DNA of 64,000 bases from assembly GCF_020708045.1 (NCBI RefSeq), contig NZ_JAJFES010000002.1, positions 310,001-374,000 of the forward strand. Direction: 5' to 3'. The notes beneath the pieces are model-generated. The model did not search any database, had not been told where the DNA came from, and worked only from the letters and a program-made list of their open reading frames with translations. The first letter of the stretch is position 1, and the number at the start of each line of letters is the position of its first letter. Below are positions 20,642 through 29,603 of this stretch, one piece after another. The position numbers were made by a program, and so were the translations under genes. This stretch comes from Massilia sp. IC2-278 (GTDB lineage: Bacteria; Pseudomonadota; Gammaproteobacteria; Burkholderiales; Burkholderiaceae_D).

Positions 20642-20842
20642 ACGATTCCAGCTGTGCGGTAGTAGCGTGCAAGGGCTTGAAATGTCACATAAATCTTGAT
20701 AGATCGGCAGGTTTTACGTGCAGTTCGCGGGGCGGAATACAGATGCCGGATGGGGCCGTTCGAAGGGGATTTACCCGGGGAGAATGGGGTGGTGCGGAGG
20801 TTTGGAAATCGGATGCGGCGTTGGCCAGTTGGTCTGACGCGC

Positions 20843-20995
20843 AGGGTGGACGGCTTATGATTCAAGCCCCCAGCTTGAATCACTCCACGCGTTCAACTAT
20901 TGTTGGGTGAATACGACAGTTGTTTAAGCCTCAGGCTTGGGTTGGACGCGTGGAGTGGTGCAAGCCGGGGGCTTGCACCACGAGCCGTCCGCCCT
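20843..20995. repeat. Paired hairpin repeat (REP/BIME-like), locus 3
   Basis: A divergent member of the repeat family. The left half is AGGGTGGACGGCT, a hairpin of TGATTCAAGC/GCTTGAATCA (20858-20882) and CTCCACGCGTTCAA; the right half is the inverse, TTGGACGCGTGGAG, a hairpin of TGGTGCAAGCC/GGCTTGCACCA (20956-20980) and CGAGCCGTCCGCCCT. Outer arms pair across the locus. It ends 4 bp from the parB stop codon and may serve as its transcription end. Confidence 0.85.
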
Positions 20996-20999
20996 CCTC

Positions 21000-21869
21000 T
21001 TATGCGCGCAGACGGGCCAGCACACCTTCGAGCACATCGAGGTTCGAGAAGTCGATGATCATCTGCCCCTTCCCTTTCGGCCCCATCTTGAACGCGACCG
21101 GCGTCGCCAGCTTGTCGGACAGCTCTTCTTCCAGCCGCACGATGTCGCCCGACTTTTCCTTCTGTCTTGCCGCCGCTGCCGGTGCATCGAGCTCCTCGAT
21201 CGCACGCGCCACCAGCTTCTCGGTCTCGCGCACCGACAGGCGCTTGGCCACCACCTGCGTGGCCAGGGCGATCTGGCTGGCGTTATCCACAGACAGCAGC
21301 GCCCGGGCATGGCCCATGTCGATATCCCCCGCCATCAGCATGGTCTGCACCGGCGCGGCCAGGTTCACCAGGCGCAGCAGGTTCGACACCGCGCTGCGCG
21401 AACGGCCGACCGCGCCCGCCGCCTGCTCATGCGTGAAATTGAAATCCGAGATCAGGCGCGCGATGCCCTGCGCTTCTTCCAGCGGATTCAGGTCCTCGCG
21501 CTGCATGTTCTCGATCAGGGCCATCGCCGCGGCGGCCTGGTCGTCCACTTCGCGCACCAGGACCGGGATCTCGTCCAGGCCGGCCAGCTGCGCCGCGCGG
21601 AAGCGGCGTTCGCCGGCGATGATCTCGTAGCGGCCGCCGTCGACCGGACGTACCAGCACCGGCTGCATTACCCCCTGGGTCTTGATCGACGCGGCCAGCT
21701 CCTGCAAGGCCCCCTCGTCCATCCGGGTACGCGGCTGGTATTTGCCCGCCTGCAGCTGCGCGATGGCGAGCGACGATGGTGCGTGTGCCGGGGCCGGCAC
21801 CGCATCGAGGTCGCCGCCCAATAAAGCATCAAGACCGCGGCCGAGGCCTTTGAATTTCTTTGTAGCCAT
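21000..21869 (-). CDS. parB: Chromosome partitioning protein ParB
   Basis: 289 residues. N-terminal KKFKGLGRGLDALLG (ParA-interaction tail), IQ/arginine box EIIAGERRFRAAQLAGL (CTPase GERRFRAA patch), ENMQREDLNPLEEAQGIARL, HTH AVGRSRSAVSNLLRLVNL, and a C-terminal dimer domain. It binds the parS sites at 25.5 kb and spreads as a CTP-dependent clamp. 31 bp downstream of parA in one operon. Confidence 0.97.
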   Translation of the reverse strand: MATKKFKGLGRGLDALLGGDLDAVPAPAHAPSSLAIAQLQAGKYQPRTRMDEGALQELAASIKTQGVMQPVLVRPVDGGRYEIIAGERRFRAAQLAGLDEIPVLVREVDDQAAAAMALIENMQREDLNPLEEAQGIARLISDFNFTHEQAAGAVGRSRSAVSNLLRLVNLAAPVQTMLMAGDIDMGHARALLSVDNASQIALATQVVAKRLSVRETEKLVARAIEELDAPAAAARQKEKSGDIVRLEEELSDKLATPVAFKMGPKGKGQMIIDFSNLDVLEGVLARLRA

Positions 21870-21900
21870 TTATAAATGTCTCCGCTGCTCGTTTCGCTGA

Positions 21901-22671
21901 TTACATGGTCTTGATGCGCTCGACCATTTCGGCCCCGAACGCGATATACGCCTGCGCCCCTTTGGACGAAGGGTCGAAGGTCACGCCCGGAATGCCGTAG
22001 GACGGCGCTTCGGCCAGGCGCACGTTGCGCGGGATGATGGTTTTAAAAACCTTGCCGCCGAAGTGCTGCTCCAGCTGCGCCGACACCTGCTGCGACAGCG
22101 TCATGCGCGGATCGAACATCACGCGCAGCAGGCCGATGATCTTCAAGTCCGTATTCAGGTTGGCGTGCACCTTCTTGATGGTGTTGACGAGGTCGGACAA
22201 GCCTTCCAGCGCGTAGTACTCGCACTGCATCGGGATGATGACGCCATGCGCGGCGCACAGGCCGTTCAGGGTCAGCATCGACAGGGCCGGCGGGCAGTCG
22301 ACCAGGATGAAGTCGTACTCGGCGTCGACCTTGGCCAATGCGTTCTTCAGGCGGCGCTCGCGGCTGTCGAGCTCCACCATCTCTACTTCGGCGCCGGCCA
22401 GGTCGCGGTTCGCGGGCAGCACGTCGAAGCGCCCTGCTTCCGAGCGCACGCGCGCTTCAGTGACGTCGGCTTCGCCCAGCAGCACGTGGTAGGTCGACGC
22501 TTCCAGCGTGGCCTTGTTGATCCCCGCGCCCATGGTGGCATTGCCCTGCGGGTCGAGGTCGACCAGCAGCACGCGCTGCTCGAGCTTGGCCAGGCCTGCG
22601 GCCAGGTTGACGCTGGTGGTCGTCTTGCCGACGCCGCCCTTCTGGTTTGCTACGCAAAATATCTTTGCCAT
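21901..22671 (-). CDS. parA: Chromosome partitioning ATPase ParA (Soj)
   Basis: 256 residues. Deviant Walker A NQKGGVGKTTTSVNLAAGL at 9-27, Walker A' LLVDLDPQGNATMG, and FILVDCPPALSMLTLNGLCA. No N-terminal HTH, hence the chromosomal Soj type. It drives origin segregation with ParB. Between rsmG and parB; the 109-bp upstream gap carries two 23-bp repeats. Confidence 0.97.
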   Translation of the reverse strand: MAKIFCVANQKGGVGKTTTSVNLAAGLAKLEQRVLLVDLDPQGNATMGAGINKATLEASTYHVLLGEADVTEARVRSEAGRFDVLPANRDLAGAEVEMVELDSRERRLKNALAKVDAEYDFILVDCPPALSMLTLNGLCAAHGVIIPMQCEYYALEGLSDLVNTIKKVHANLNTDLKIIGLLRVMFDPRMTLSQQVSAQLEQHFGGKVFKTIIPRNVRLAEAPSYGIPGVTFDPSSKGAQAYIAFGAEMVERIKTM

Positions 22672-22716
22672 CTATTTGATCCGGATGCTGCCGATTTCAG
22701 TTATATCGTTCATTTC

Positions 22717-22766
22717 GTTTAAACCGTATAAACGGTTTATTCTGTTTAAACGATATAAACCGTTTA
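22717..22766. repeat. Two 23-bp quasi-palindromic direct repeats upstream of parA
   Basis: Copies at 22717-22739 and 22744-22766, both GTTTAAAC...TATAAAC-GTTTA, differ at three positions and start 27 bp apart. The first contains the dyad AAACCGT/ACGGTTT. AT-rich, in the rsmG-parA gap 46 bp before the parA start; a candidate operator for parAB or a -10-rich promoter. Confidence 0.7.
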
Positions 22767-22780
22767 CTCGGTTAGCTCTG

Positions 22781-23446
22781 TTATTGATTGGTTGAATCGT
22801 CCTGCTTCGATTTTTCGATGAAAACCAGGTGACGCTCTGCTTCCACTTTTGGCACCTTGATCGGCCTCAATTCCCTTACCTTCCATTCGCCTGGCAGCCG
22901 TTCCTGTTCGTCCGCCGGCGCCGTGCCTTTCAGGGCGATGAACCGGCCGCCCTCTTGCAGCAGGTGTCCGGACCAGTTGACGAAATCCGACAGGTCGGCA
23001 AAAGCACGCGAGGTGATCACGTCGAACGGGCCTGCCTTCAGGTCTTGCACCTTCATCGTGTACACGGTCACGTTTTTCAGGCCCAGTTCCGCCTTCACCT
23101 GGGTCAGGAAGGCGGTTTTCTTGTGCACGGTGTCGATCAGCGATACCTGCATGTCGGGCCGGGCAATGGCCAGCACGATGCCCGGCAAGCCGCCCCCTGC
23201 CCCGACGTCGAGCACGTTTTTCACGCCTTCGAAGGCCGACACTGCCGCCAGCGAATCGAGCAGGTGGTGGGTCACCATCTGCATCGGATCGCGCAGCGAG
23301 GTCAGGTTGTAGACGCCATTCCACTTGGCCATCAGCGCCAAGTAATCCATGAGCTGCTCGCGCTGGGCGGCCCAGAGCGGCAAATCCATGGCGTCGATGC
23401 CGTCGTTTAGCACCGCGGTCAGTTTTTCTCGATCAAAACCCCTCAC
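22781..23446 (-). CDS. rsmG: 16S rRNA m7G527 methyltransferase RsmG (GidB)
   Basis: 221 residues. [20 protein letters not shown] near 85-105 is the SAM-binding motif; [13 protein letters not shown] is the conserved RAF segment. It methylates G527 of 16S rRNA. The ATG overlaps the mnmG stop by 4 bp (ATGA), giving the classical gidA-gidB pair ahead of parAB. Confidence 0.96.
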   Translation of the reverse strand: MRGFDREKLTAVLNDGIDAMDLPLWAAQREQLMDYLALMAKWNGVYNLTSLRDPMQMVTHHLLDSLAAVSAFEGVKNVLDVGAGGGLPGIVLAIARPDMQVSLIDTVHKKTAFLTQVKAELGLKNVTVYTMKVQDLKAGPFDVITSRAFADLSDFVNWSGHLLQEGGRFIALKGTAPADEQERLPGEWKVRELRPIKVPKVEAERHLVFIEKSKQDDSTNQ

Positions 23447-25383
23447 TGTGCAGCCTCCTCGCTGGCAGCCGGCACGCTAGTAAAGCCTTTGGCGCCGCGT
23501 TTTTTCAGGTGGACCAGCAGCAGGGAAATCGCTGCCGGGGTCACGCCAGAGATGCGCGAGGCCTGGCCCAGGGTTTCCGGACGCTGTTTATCGAGCTTCT
23601 GGCGCACTTCGATCGACAGTGCCGCGATTTCCAGATAGTCCAGGTTGTCCGGCAATTTCAGGTTTTCGTAATAGTCGTGACGCTCGACTTCGCGTGCTTG
23701 GCGGTCGATGTAGCCCGAGTATTTCAGCTGGATTTCCACCTGTTCCTTGACCGCAGGATCTTCTACACCAGGGCCAGCCAGGGCCTGGCCTTCGACGCCG
23801 TTCATGCTCATCAGCGTGTCGTATTCGACGCCCGGACGGCGCAGCAGATCGGCCAGGTTGTACTCGCGCTCGATCGCCTGCCCCACCACGCGCTCGGATT
23901 CGGCGGCTGCCAGGATGCGCGGATTCACCCAGGTCGAACGCAGGCGTTCCAGCTCGCGCGCCACGGATTCGCGCTTGGTTTCAAACGCTTGCCACTGCGC
24001 ATCACCGACCACGCCGAGCTTGCGGCCGACCTCGGTCAGGCGCATGTCGGCATTGTCTTCGCGCAGCGACAAGCGGTATTCCGCGCGGCTGGTGAACATG
24101 CGGTAAGGCTCGGCCACGCCCTGGGTCGTGAGGTCGTCGACCAGCACGCCGAGGTAGGCTTCGGAGCGGCCCGGGGTCCAGGACTCTTCACCTTTGGTTT
24201 GCAGGGCGGCGTTCAGGCCAGCCAGCAAACCTTGGGCCGCCGCTTCTTCGTAGCCGGTGGTGCCGTTGATCTGGCCGGCAAAGAACAGGCCCTTGATGGC
24301 GCGGGTTTCCAGCGTCGATTTCAGGCCGCGCGGGTCGAAATAATCGTATTCGATGGCATAGCCGGGTCTCAGGATAAAGGCGTTTTCCATGCCCTTCATC
24401 GAGCGCACCAGGGCCAGCTGCACGTCGAACGGCAGGCTGGTCGAGATCCCGTTCGGGTAGAACTCGTTCGTCGTCAAGCCTTCCGGTTCCAGGAAGATCT
24501 GGTGCGATTCCTTCGAGGCGAAGCGGTGGATCTTGTCTTCGATTGACGGGCAATAACGCGGACCGACGCCTTCGATGACGCCGGTGTACATCGGGCTGCG
24601 GTCGAGGCCGTTGCGGATGATGTCGTGGGTCTGGGCATTCGTGTGCGTGACCCAGCACGGCACCTGGCGCGGGTGCATGGCGGCATTGCCCATGTACGAG
24701 AAGACCGGCACCGGATCGAGGTCGCCCGGCTGTTCCGCCAGCTGCGAAAAGTCGATGCTGCGGCCGTCGATGCGCGGCGGCGTGCCGGTTTTCAGGCGAC
24801 CTTGCGGCAGCTTGAGTTCCTTCAGACGCGCTGACAAAGAGAGCGCAGGCGGGTCACCGGCGCGGCCAGCCGAGTAGTTCTGCAGGCCGACGTGGATCTT
24901 CCCGTCCAGGAAAGTACCGGCCGTCAGCACGACGGCACGGGCGCGGAACTGCAGGCCGATCTGGGTCACGGCGCCGACCACGCGGTCGCCTTCGACCATC
25001 AGGTCATCCACGGCCTGCTGGAACAGCCACAGGTTCGGCTGGTTTTCCAGGCGCGAACGGATCGCCGCCTTGTACAGGATGCGGTCGGCCTGGGCGCGCG
25101 TAGCACGCACAGCCGGGCCTTTCGAGGAGTTCAGGATGCGGAACTGGATGCCGGACTCGTCGGTGGCAATCGCCATCGCGCCGCCCAGGGCATCGACTTC
25201 CTTGACCAGATGGCCCTTACCGATGCCGCCGATCGAAGGGTTGCAGGACATCTGACCCAAGGTCTCGATGTTGTGGGTAAGGAGCAGCGTCTTCTGCCCC
25301 GTGCGCGCGGAAGCGAGCGCTGCCTCGGTGCCGGCATGGCCGCCGCCGACGACGATCACGTCGAATTCAGTTGGAAATAGCAT
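23443..25383 (-). CDS. mnmG: tRNA U34 carboxymethylaminomethyl synthase subunit MnmG (GidA)
   Basis: 646 residues. N-terminal FAD site [18 protein letters not shown], then [20 protein letters not shown] and the conserved [12 protein letters not shown], and a C-terminal helical domain with [20 protein letters not shown]. With MnmE it modifies the wobble uridine of several tRNAs. Heads the mnmG-rsmG run; parS sites lie directly upstream. Confidence 0.98.
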   Translation of the reverse strand: MLFPTEFDVIVVGGGHAGTEAALASARTGQKTLLLTHNIETLGQMSCNPSIGGIGKGHLVKEVDALGGAMAIATDESGIQFRILNSSKGPAVRATRAQADRILYKAAIRSRLENQPNLWLFQQAVDDLMVEGDRVVGAVTQIGLQFRARAVVLTAGTFLDGKIHVGLQNYSAGRAGDPPALSLSARLKELKLPQGRLKTGTPPRIDGRSIDFSQLAEQPGDLDPVPVFSYMGNAAMHPRQVPCWVTHTNAQTHDIIRNGLDRSPMYTGVIEGVGPRYCPSIEDKIHRFASKESHQIFLEPEGLTTNEFYPNGISTSLPFDVQLALVRSMKGMENAFILRPGYAIEYDYFDPRGLKSTLETRAIKGLFFAGQINGTTGYEEAAAQGLLAGLNAALQTKGEESWTPGRSEAYLGVLVDDLTTQGVAEPYRMFTSRAEYRLSLREDNADMRLTEVGRKLGVVGDAQWQAFETKRESVARELERLRSTWVNPRILAAAESERVVGQAIEREYNLADLLRRPGVEYDTLMSMNGVEGQALAGPGVEDPAVKEQVEIQLKYSGYIDRQAREVERHDYYENLKLPDNLDYLEIAALSIEVRQKLDKQRPETLGQASRISGVTPAAISLLLVHLKKRGAKGFTSVPAASEEAAQ

Positions 25384-25496
25384 GATGGGATGTGTGAAGC
25401 AAAGGACTAAGTTGCGCTTAGACGCGGAGTATAGAAGCGGATTATAGGAGCTTTTCTCGACGCAGACTCAGATCGACGGAAAAACACAGCCGTTTT

Positions 25497-25512
25497 TGTT
25501 TCACGTGGAACA
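25497..25512. other. parS site 1
   Basis: TGTTTCACGTGGAACA: one base from the bacterial parS consensus TGTTTCACGTGAAACA, symmetric about CACGTG. In the mnmG-TauE gap, 114 bp before mnmG. Confidence 0.92.
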
Positions 25513-25534
25513 CAGCTTTAGAAGTTGATAACGA

Positions 25535-25550
25535 CGTTCCACGTGAAACA
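25535..25550. other. parS site 2
   Basis: CGTTCCACGTGAAACA: two mismatches to the consensus, CACGTG core kept, 38 bp from site 1. Confidence 0.88.
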
Positions 25551-25571
25551 ATCGGGCTATTGCGACGTAAA

Positions 25572-25594
25572 AAAAGCCGGCTGGGCCGGCTTTT
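25572..25594. terminator. Bidirectional hairpin terminator (TauE gene)
   Basis: AAAAGCCGGC and GCCGGCTTTT pair around TGG: a perfect stem with A and T flanks, 28 bp after the stop of the leftward TauE-type gene. It separates that gene from mnmG and shares one base with parS site 3. Confidence 0.88.
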
Positions 25595-25609
25595 GTTCCA
25601 CGTGAAACA
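25594..25609. other. parS site 3
   Basis: TGTTCCACGTGAAACA: one mismatch to consensus, 59 bp from site 2, immediately behind the terminator stem. Confidence 0.92.
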
Positions 25610-25621
25610 GCGCAGTTAGCC

Positions 25622-26395
25622 TCAGCTGAACCACCTGACAATGGCATCGAAACCTGTCTTGACGATCAGCACCGAGACCACGACCAGGAACAGCTTGCGT
25701 ACGAAAGCACTGCCGTGCTGGATCGCCAGCCTGGTGCCGACCAAAGAACCCGCTATCTGGCACACCGCCATCAGCAAGCCCAACTGCCACAAGATGTGTC
25801 CGCTGTAACCGAACCACATCAGGGCCGACAAATTGCAGGCGACATTCACGATCTTCGCCGCCGCCGAGGCGCTGAGGAAATCGAAGCCGAAAAAGCGCAC
25901 GTACAGGAAGATCAGGAAGCTGCCCGTACCCGGCCCAAAGAAACCATCGTAGAACCCGATGGCCGCCCCCATGCCGATTGCCCACCAGCGTTCGGCCGAT
26001 CCACTGTGCACCGGTGCATGCACCGAGCCCAGGTCTTTCTTGCGGAAGGTATAGATGGCGACCGCCAGCAGGATCAGCGGCAGCAGGCTGCGCACGAAGT
26101 CGCCCGGCACACGGGTCACGGTCCAGGCGCCGACAAAGGACAGGGCAAACGCCGCCAGTGCCGCCGGCGCCGCCGCGCTCCATGCCACCCTTACACGCTG
26201 GGCATATTTCAGCGCCGCCGCGCTCGTGCCGAAAATGCTGGCCAGCTTGTTGGTGCCGAGCAGGGTCGCCGGTACTTCCTTCGGCAACACGGAAAAGATC
26301 GCCGGCACCTGGATCAGCCCGCCACCGCCGACCACCGCGTCCACCAGCCCCGCCAGGAAAGCTGCGCCGCCCAGCCATACAAAGTCAATCATCAA
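25622..26395 (-). CDS. TauE/SafE-type sulfite/organosulfur exporter
   Basis: 257 residues with about eight membrane helices. GGAAFLAGLVDAVVGGGGLIQVPAI and the repeated half FYDGFFGPGTGSFLIFLYV are the two glycine-rich signatures of TauE/SafE permeases, which move sulfite, sulfoacetate or related anions. Substrate not shown. Monocistronic, ending at the terminator near the parS cluster. Confidence 0.88.
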   Translation of the reverse strand: MMIDFVWLGGAAFLAGLVDAVVGGGGLIQVPAIFSVLPKEVPATLLGTNKLASIFGTSAAALKYAQRVRVAWSAAAPAALAAFALSFVGAWTVTRVPGDFVRSLLPLILLAVAIYTFRKKDLGSVHAPVHSGSAERWWAIGMGAAIGFYDGFFGPGTGSFLIFLYVRFFGFDFLSASAAAKIVNVACNLSALMWFGYSGHILWQLGLLMAVCQIAGSLVGTRLAIQHGSAFVRKLFLVVVSVLIVKTGFDAIVRWFS

Positions 26396-26534
26396 CTGCT
26401 TTCAAAACTTGGAAAGGTGAAATTGTACGCATGATCTTGCCAGGCAGTGCAGTGCGGCCCTGGCCGCCTGCCCATCGTCGCAGCCCGGCCATTCTGGTGT
26501 AAGCTAAGCCGATAACAACACCCGGAACGAGACC

Positions 26535-27692
26535 ATGACCGACTTTGCCTTCAGCACCGTTGCCAGCATCCTTTCCGAGACCGGGGCCGCTGCCCGCCTC
26601 GGCGAGATCGTCCGCGAACGCTTCCCCGGCGCGCGCCGCGCCCTGGTCGTCACCGACGCCGGATTCCTGCGCACCGGCCTGGCCGAACTCCCCTGCCTGG
26701 ATTTGCAGCGCCACGGTTTTACCGTCACCCTTTACTCCGGCGTGGTGGCCGACCCGCCCGAAAATGTGGTCAACGATGCGGTGCGCTTCGCCCAGGAAAA
26801 CGACACCGACCTGGTCATCGGCCTCGGTGGCGGCAGCTCGATGGACGTCGCCAAGCTGATCGCTATTCTGGCCACCGGCGAACAACAGCTCGCCGACATC
26901 TACGGCATCGGCAAGGTCAGCGGATCGCGCCTGCCGCTGGTGCAGGTGCCGACCACCGCCGGCACCGGTTCGGAAGTGACCAACATCGCCATCGTGACGA
27001 CCGGCGCCACCACCAAGATGGGCGTGGTCGCGCCCCAGCTCTACGCCGACATCGCCATCCTGGATGCGACGCTGACCCTGGGCCTGCCGCCGATGGTGAC
27101 CGCCGCCACCGGCATCGATGCCATGGTCCACGCGATCGAAGCCTATACCAGCAAGCACAAGAAGAATCCGATGTCGGACACCTTGGCGCGCCAGGCACTC
27201 GAGCTGCTGTCGAAAAACCTGATCCCCGCCTGCGAAAACGGCAGCCGCCTGCCGGCACGCCAAGCGATGCTGCTCGGCGCCTGCCTGGCCGGCCAGGCAT
27301 TCTCAAACGCGCCGGTGGCGGCGGTGCATGCGCTGGCCTATCCGGTGGGTGGCATCTTCCACGTGCCGCATGGCCTGTCGAACTCGCTGGTGCTGCCGCA
27401 TGTGCTGCGCTTCAATGCGCCGGAAGCGGCGCCGCTGTATGCGGAGCTGGCGGCGATTGCGGTGCCGCAGGCCAGCGGCAGCGAGGAAGCGCGCACCGAA
27501 GCACTGGTCGCGGCGATGCAGCAGACGGCCCGCATCACCGGCATCCAGACTACGCTGCAACAAGTGGGAATCCATGAAAGCGACCTGGACCGGCTGGCGG
27601 ACGACGCCATGCTCCAGACCCGCCTGCTGGGAAATAATCCGCGCACCCTGACGCGCGCAGATGCGCGGGCGATCTACGCCGCCGCGCTGTAG
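26535..27692 (+). CDS. Iron-containing alcohol dehydrogenase (group III)
   Basis: 385 residues. NAD-binding GLGGGSSMDVAKLIAILAT near 95, PTTAGTGSEVTNIAIVTT near 138, and metal-ligand segments GIDAMVHAIEAYTS and AVHALAYPVGGIFHVPHG. Oxidises or reduces an alcohol/aldehyde pair; substrate unknown. Alone on its strand between leftward genes. Confidence 0.92.
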   Translation: MTDFAFSTVASILSETGAAARLGEIVRERFPGARRALVVTDAGFLRTGLAELPCLDLQRHGFTVTLYSGVVADPPENVVNDAVRFAQENDTDLVIGLGGGSSMDVAKLIAILATGEQQLADIYGIGKVSGSRLPLVQVPTTAGTGSEVTNIAIVTTGATTKMGVVAPQLYADIAILDATLTLGLPPMVTAATGIDAMVHAIEAYTSKHKKNPMSDTLARQALELLSKNLIPACENGSRLPARQAMLLGACLAGQAFSNAPVAAVHALAYPVGGIFHVPHGLSNSLVLPHVLRFNAPEAAPLYAELAAIAVPQASGSEEARTEALVAAMQQTARITGIQTTLQQVGIHESDLDRLADDAMLQTRLLGNNPRTLTRADARAIYAAAL

Positions 27693-27710
27693 CGCATCAC
27701 AAGGTAAAAA

Positions 27711-28568
27711 TCACACCTCAGCCGCTGCCGCGCGGGACTGCGGCACGGCCGCAAAGAAGTCGAGCAGCAAGGCATTCAGGCGATCGGCGGCCGTCAGTTG
27801 CAGCCAGTGGTCGGCGCCGTCGATGCGCTCGTAGCGGAAACCGGCGCTTGCAAACTGCGCCGAGTCGCGCATCTGCTCTTCGGTCAGCGCCACATCGCGG
27901 CTGCTCCACACACCCATGACCGGCACCGAGACCGGATCGGCCTTTCCGCCGGGCAGCATCATGCGCGGTACATTCGCGCGGTAATAGTTCAAGGCTGCCG
28001 TCAGGCGGCCCGGCTCGCGCAGGTTGCGGCGCCAGACATCGTATTGCGTCGGTTCCTTGGTAAAGTTGCGCATCGCATGAAAGTCGTTAAAGCTCAGCGA
28101 TTGCTCAGGCAGGAAAGGCACCATGAACCACAGCATGTAGCTGCTGCGCAGGCGTTGCATGATGCCGGCGCGCGCAAATGCGGCCGGGTGTCCGACCGAC
28201 AGCGCCACGTATTGCTCGAAGCGCTCCGGCGCACGCATGCACAGCAGCCAGCCGATCAGCGCGCCCCAGTCATGGCCGACCAGGCGTGCCTTCTGGATGC
28301 CGAGCTGGTCGAGCAGCGCCAGCATGTCGTCGCAGATGTAACGGGTGCGGTACGCCGAGACCGCCGTCGGCGCATCGGTCTGGCCATAGCCGCGCATGTC
28401 GGGCACGATCACGCGGTAGCCGGCGTTCACCAGCGGACCGACCTGCTTGCGCCAGACCAGGTGGGTATCGGGGAAGCCGTGCATCAGCAGCACGGCCGGC
28501 CCCTCCCCCGCAGTCATCACATGCATGCGCAAGCCGTTCACGCTCAGAATCTGCGAGGTTTCCTTCAT
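27711..28568 (-). CDS. Alpha/beta hydrolase, epoxide-hydrolase-like
   Basis: 285 residues. Oxyanion motif LMHGFPDTHLVWRKQ, nucleophile elbow LVGHDWGALIGW with Asp in the nucleophile place (as in soluble epoxide hydrolases and haloalkane dehalogenases), and catalytic His in IDGADHWLQL. AGGAG sits 8 bp before ATG 28568, so the longer frame is rejected. 10 bp after livM: probably the last gene of the Liv operon, which suggests it works on the imported compound. Confidence 0.85.
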   Translation of the reverse strand: MKETSQILSVNGLRMHVMTAGEGPAVLLMHGFPDTHLVWRKQVGPLVNAGYRVIVPDMRGYGQTDAPTAVSAYRTRYICDDMLALLDQLGIQKARLVGHDWGALIGWLLCMRAPERFEQYVALSVGHPAAFARAGIMQRLRSSYMLWFMVPFLPEQSLSFNDFHAMRNFTKEPTQYDVWRRNLREPGRLTAALNYYRANVPRMMLPGGKADPVSVPVMGVWSSRDVALTEEQMRDSAQFASAGFRYERIDGADHWLQLTAADRLNALLLDFFAAVPQSRAAAAEV

Positions 28569-28578
28569 ACGATTTCTC

Positions 28579-29601
28579 CTATGCGATTTCCCTGTCGGCA
28601 TTCACGACACTCGGCTTGATTGTGCCCGGCTTCTTGCGAGCACGGCGCTCGAACAGCGCGCCGATCTCGCCGACGATGCCGCGGCGGAACAGCAGCACGC
28701 AGACGATGAAGATCAGGCCGGTCACCATGCCCACCGATTCGCCCAGCGACGAGAACCATTCGATGCCCGTGGTCTCGGCCAGCGCGGTGCCGACTTCGCC
28801 CAGCTTGTTTTCCAGCGCCACGATGATAAAGGCGCCGATGATCGGCCCGGCCATGGTGCCCATGCCGCCGACCAGGGTCATCAGCACGACCAGGCCGGAC
28901 ATGGTCCAGTGCACGTCGGTCAGCGTCTCGAAGCCCAGCACCAGGGTCTTGGTGGCGCCGGCCAGGCCGGTCAGCGCGGCCGACAGCACAAAGGCGAGCA
29001 GCTTGTAGCGGTCGGCGTCGTAGCCGAGCGAAATGGCGCGCGGCTCGTTTTCCTTGATGGCTTTCAGCACCTGGCCGAAGGGCGAGTGCACGGTGCGCAC
29101 GATCAGGGCGAAGCCGAGCACGAAGATAGCCAGCACCACATAGTAGAGGGTGAGGTCGCTCGACAAATCGACCAGGCCCAGCAGCTTGCCGCGCGGCACA
29201 CCCTGCAAGCCATCCTCGCCATGGGTATAGGGGCTGCGCAGCGCGGCGAAGTACACCATCTGCGCCAGCGCCAGGGTGATCATGGAAAAATAGATGCCCT
29301 GGCGGCGGATCGCCAGCGAACCGATCACCAGCCCCAGCACGGCGCTGGCCGCCACGCCAGCCAGGATGCCGAGCTCGGGCGACAGGCCGACATTCGCCAG
29401 CAAATGGCCGGTCACGTAACCCGCGCTGCCGAAGAAGGCGGCATGACCGAAAGAGAGCAGCCCGGTGAAGCCGATCAGCAGATTGAAGGCACAGGCGAAC
29501 AGCGCGAAGCACAGCAGCTTCATCAGGAATACCGGGTAGCCGAAGAACGGCGCCGCCAGTGCGATGGCCAGTGCAATGGCGTACAGGATTTTCTTGTTCA
29601 T
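28579..29601 (-). CDS. livM: Liv-type ABC permease (LivM)
   Basis: 340 residues, about nine membrane helices. SFGHAAFFGSAGYVTGHLLA and GGMGTMAGPIIGAFIIVALENKLG (with its EAA-like loop) are typical of LivM. It pairs with LivH to form the channel of a branched-chain-amino-acid-type importer; Liv homologues also carry amides, aromatic acids and other small substrates. Starts 2 bp after the livH stop. Confidence 0.93.
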   Translation of the reverse strand: MNKKILYAIALAIALAAPFFGYPVFLMKLLCFALFACAFNLLIGFTGLLSFGHAAFFGSAGYVTGHLLANVGLSPELGILAGVAASAVLGLVIGSLAIRRQGIYFSMITLALAQMVYFAALRSPYTHGEDGLQGVPRGKLLGLVDLSSDLTLYYVVLAIFVLGFALIVRTVHSPFGQVLKAIKENEPRAISLGYDADRYKLLAFVLSAALTGLAGATKTLVLGFETLTDVHWTMSGLVVLMTLVGGMGTMAGPIIGAFIIVALENKLGEVGTALAETTGIEWFSSLGESVGMVTGLIFIVCVLLFRRGIVGEIGALFERRARKKPGTIKPSVVNADREIA

Positions 29602-29603
29602 GC

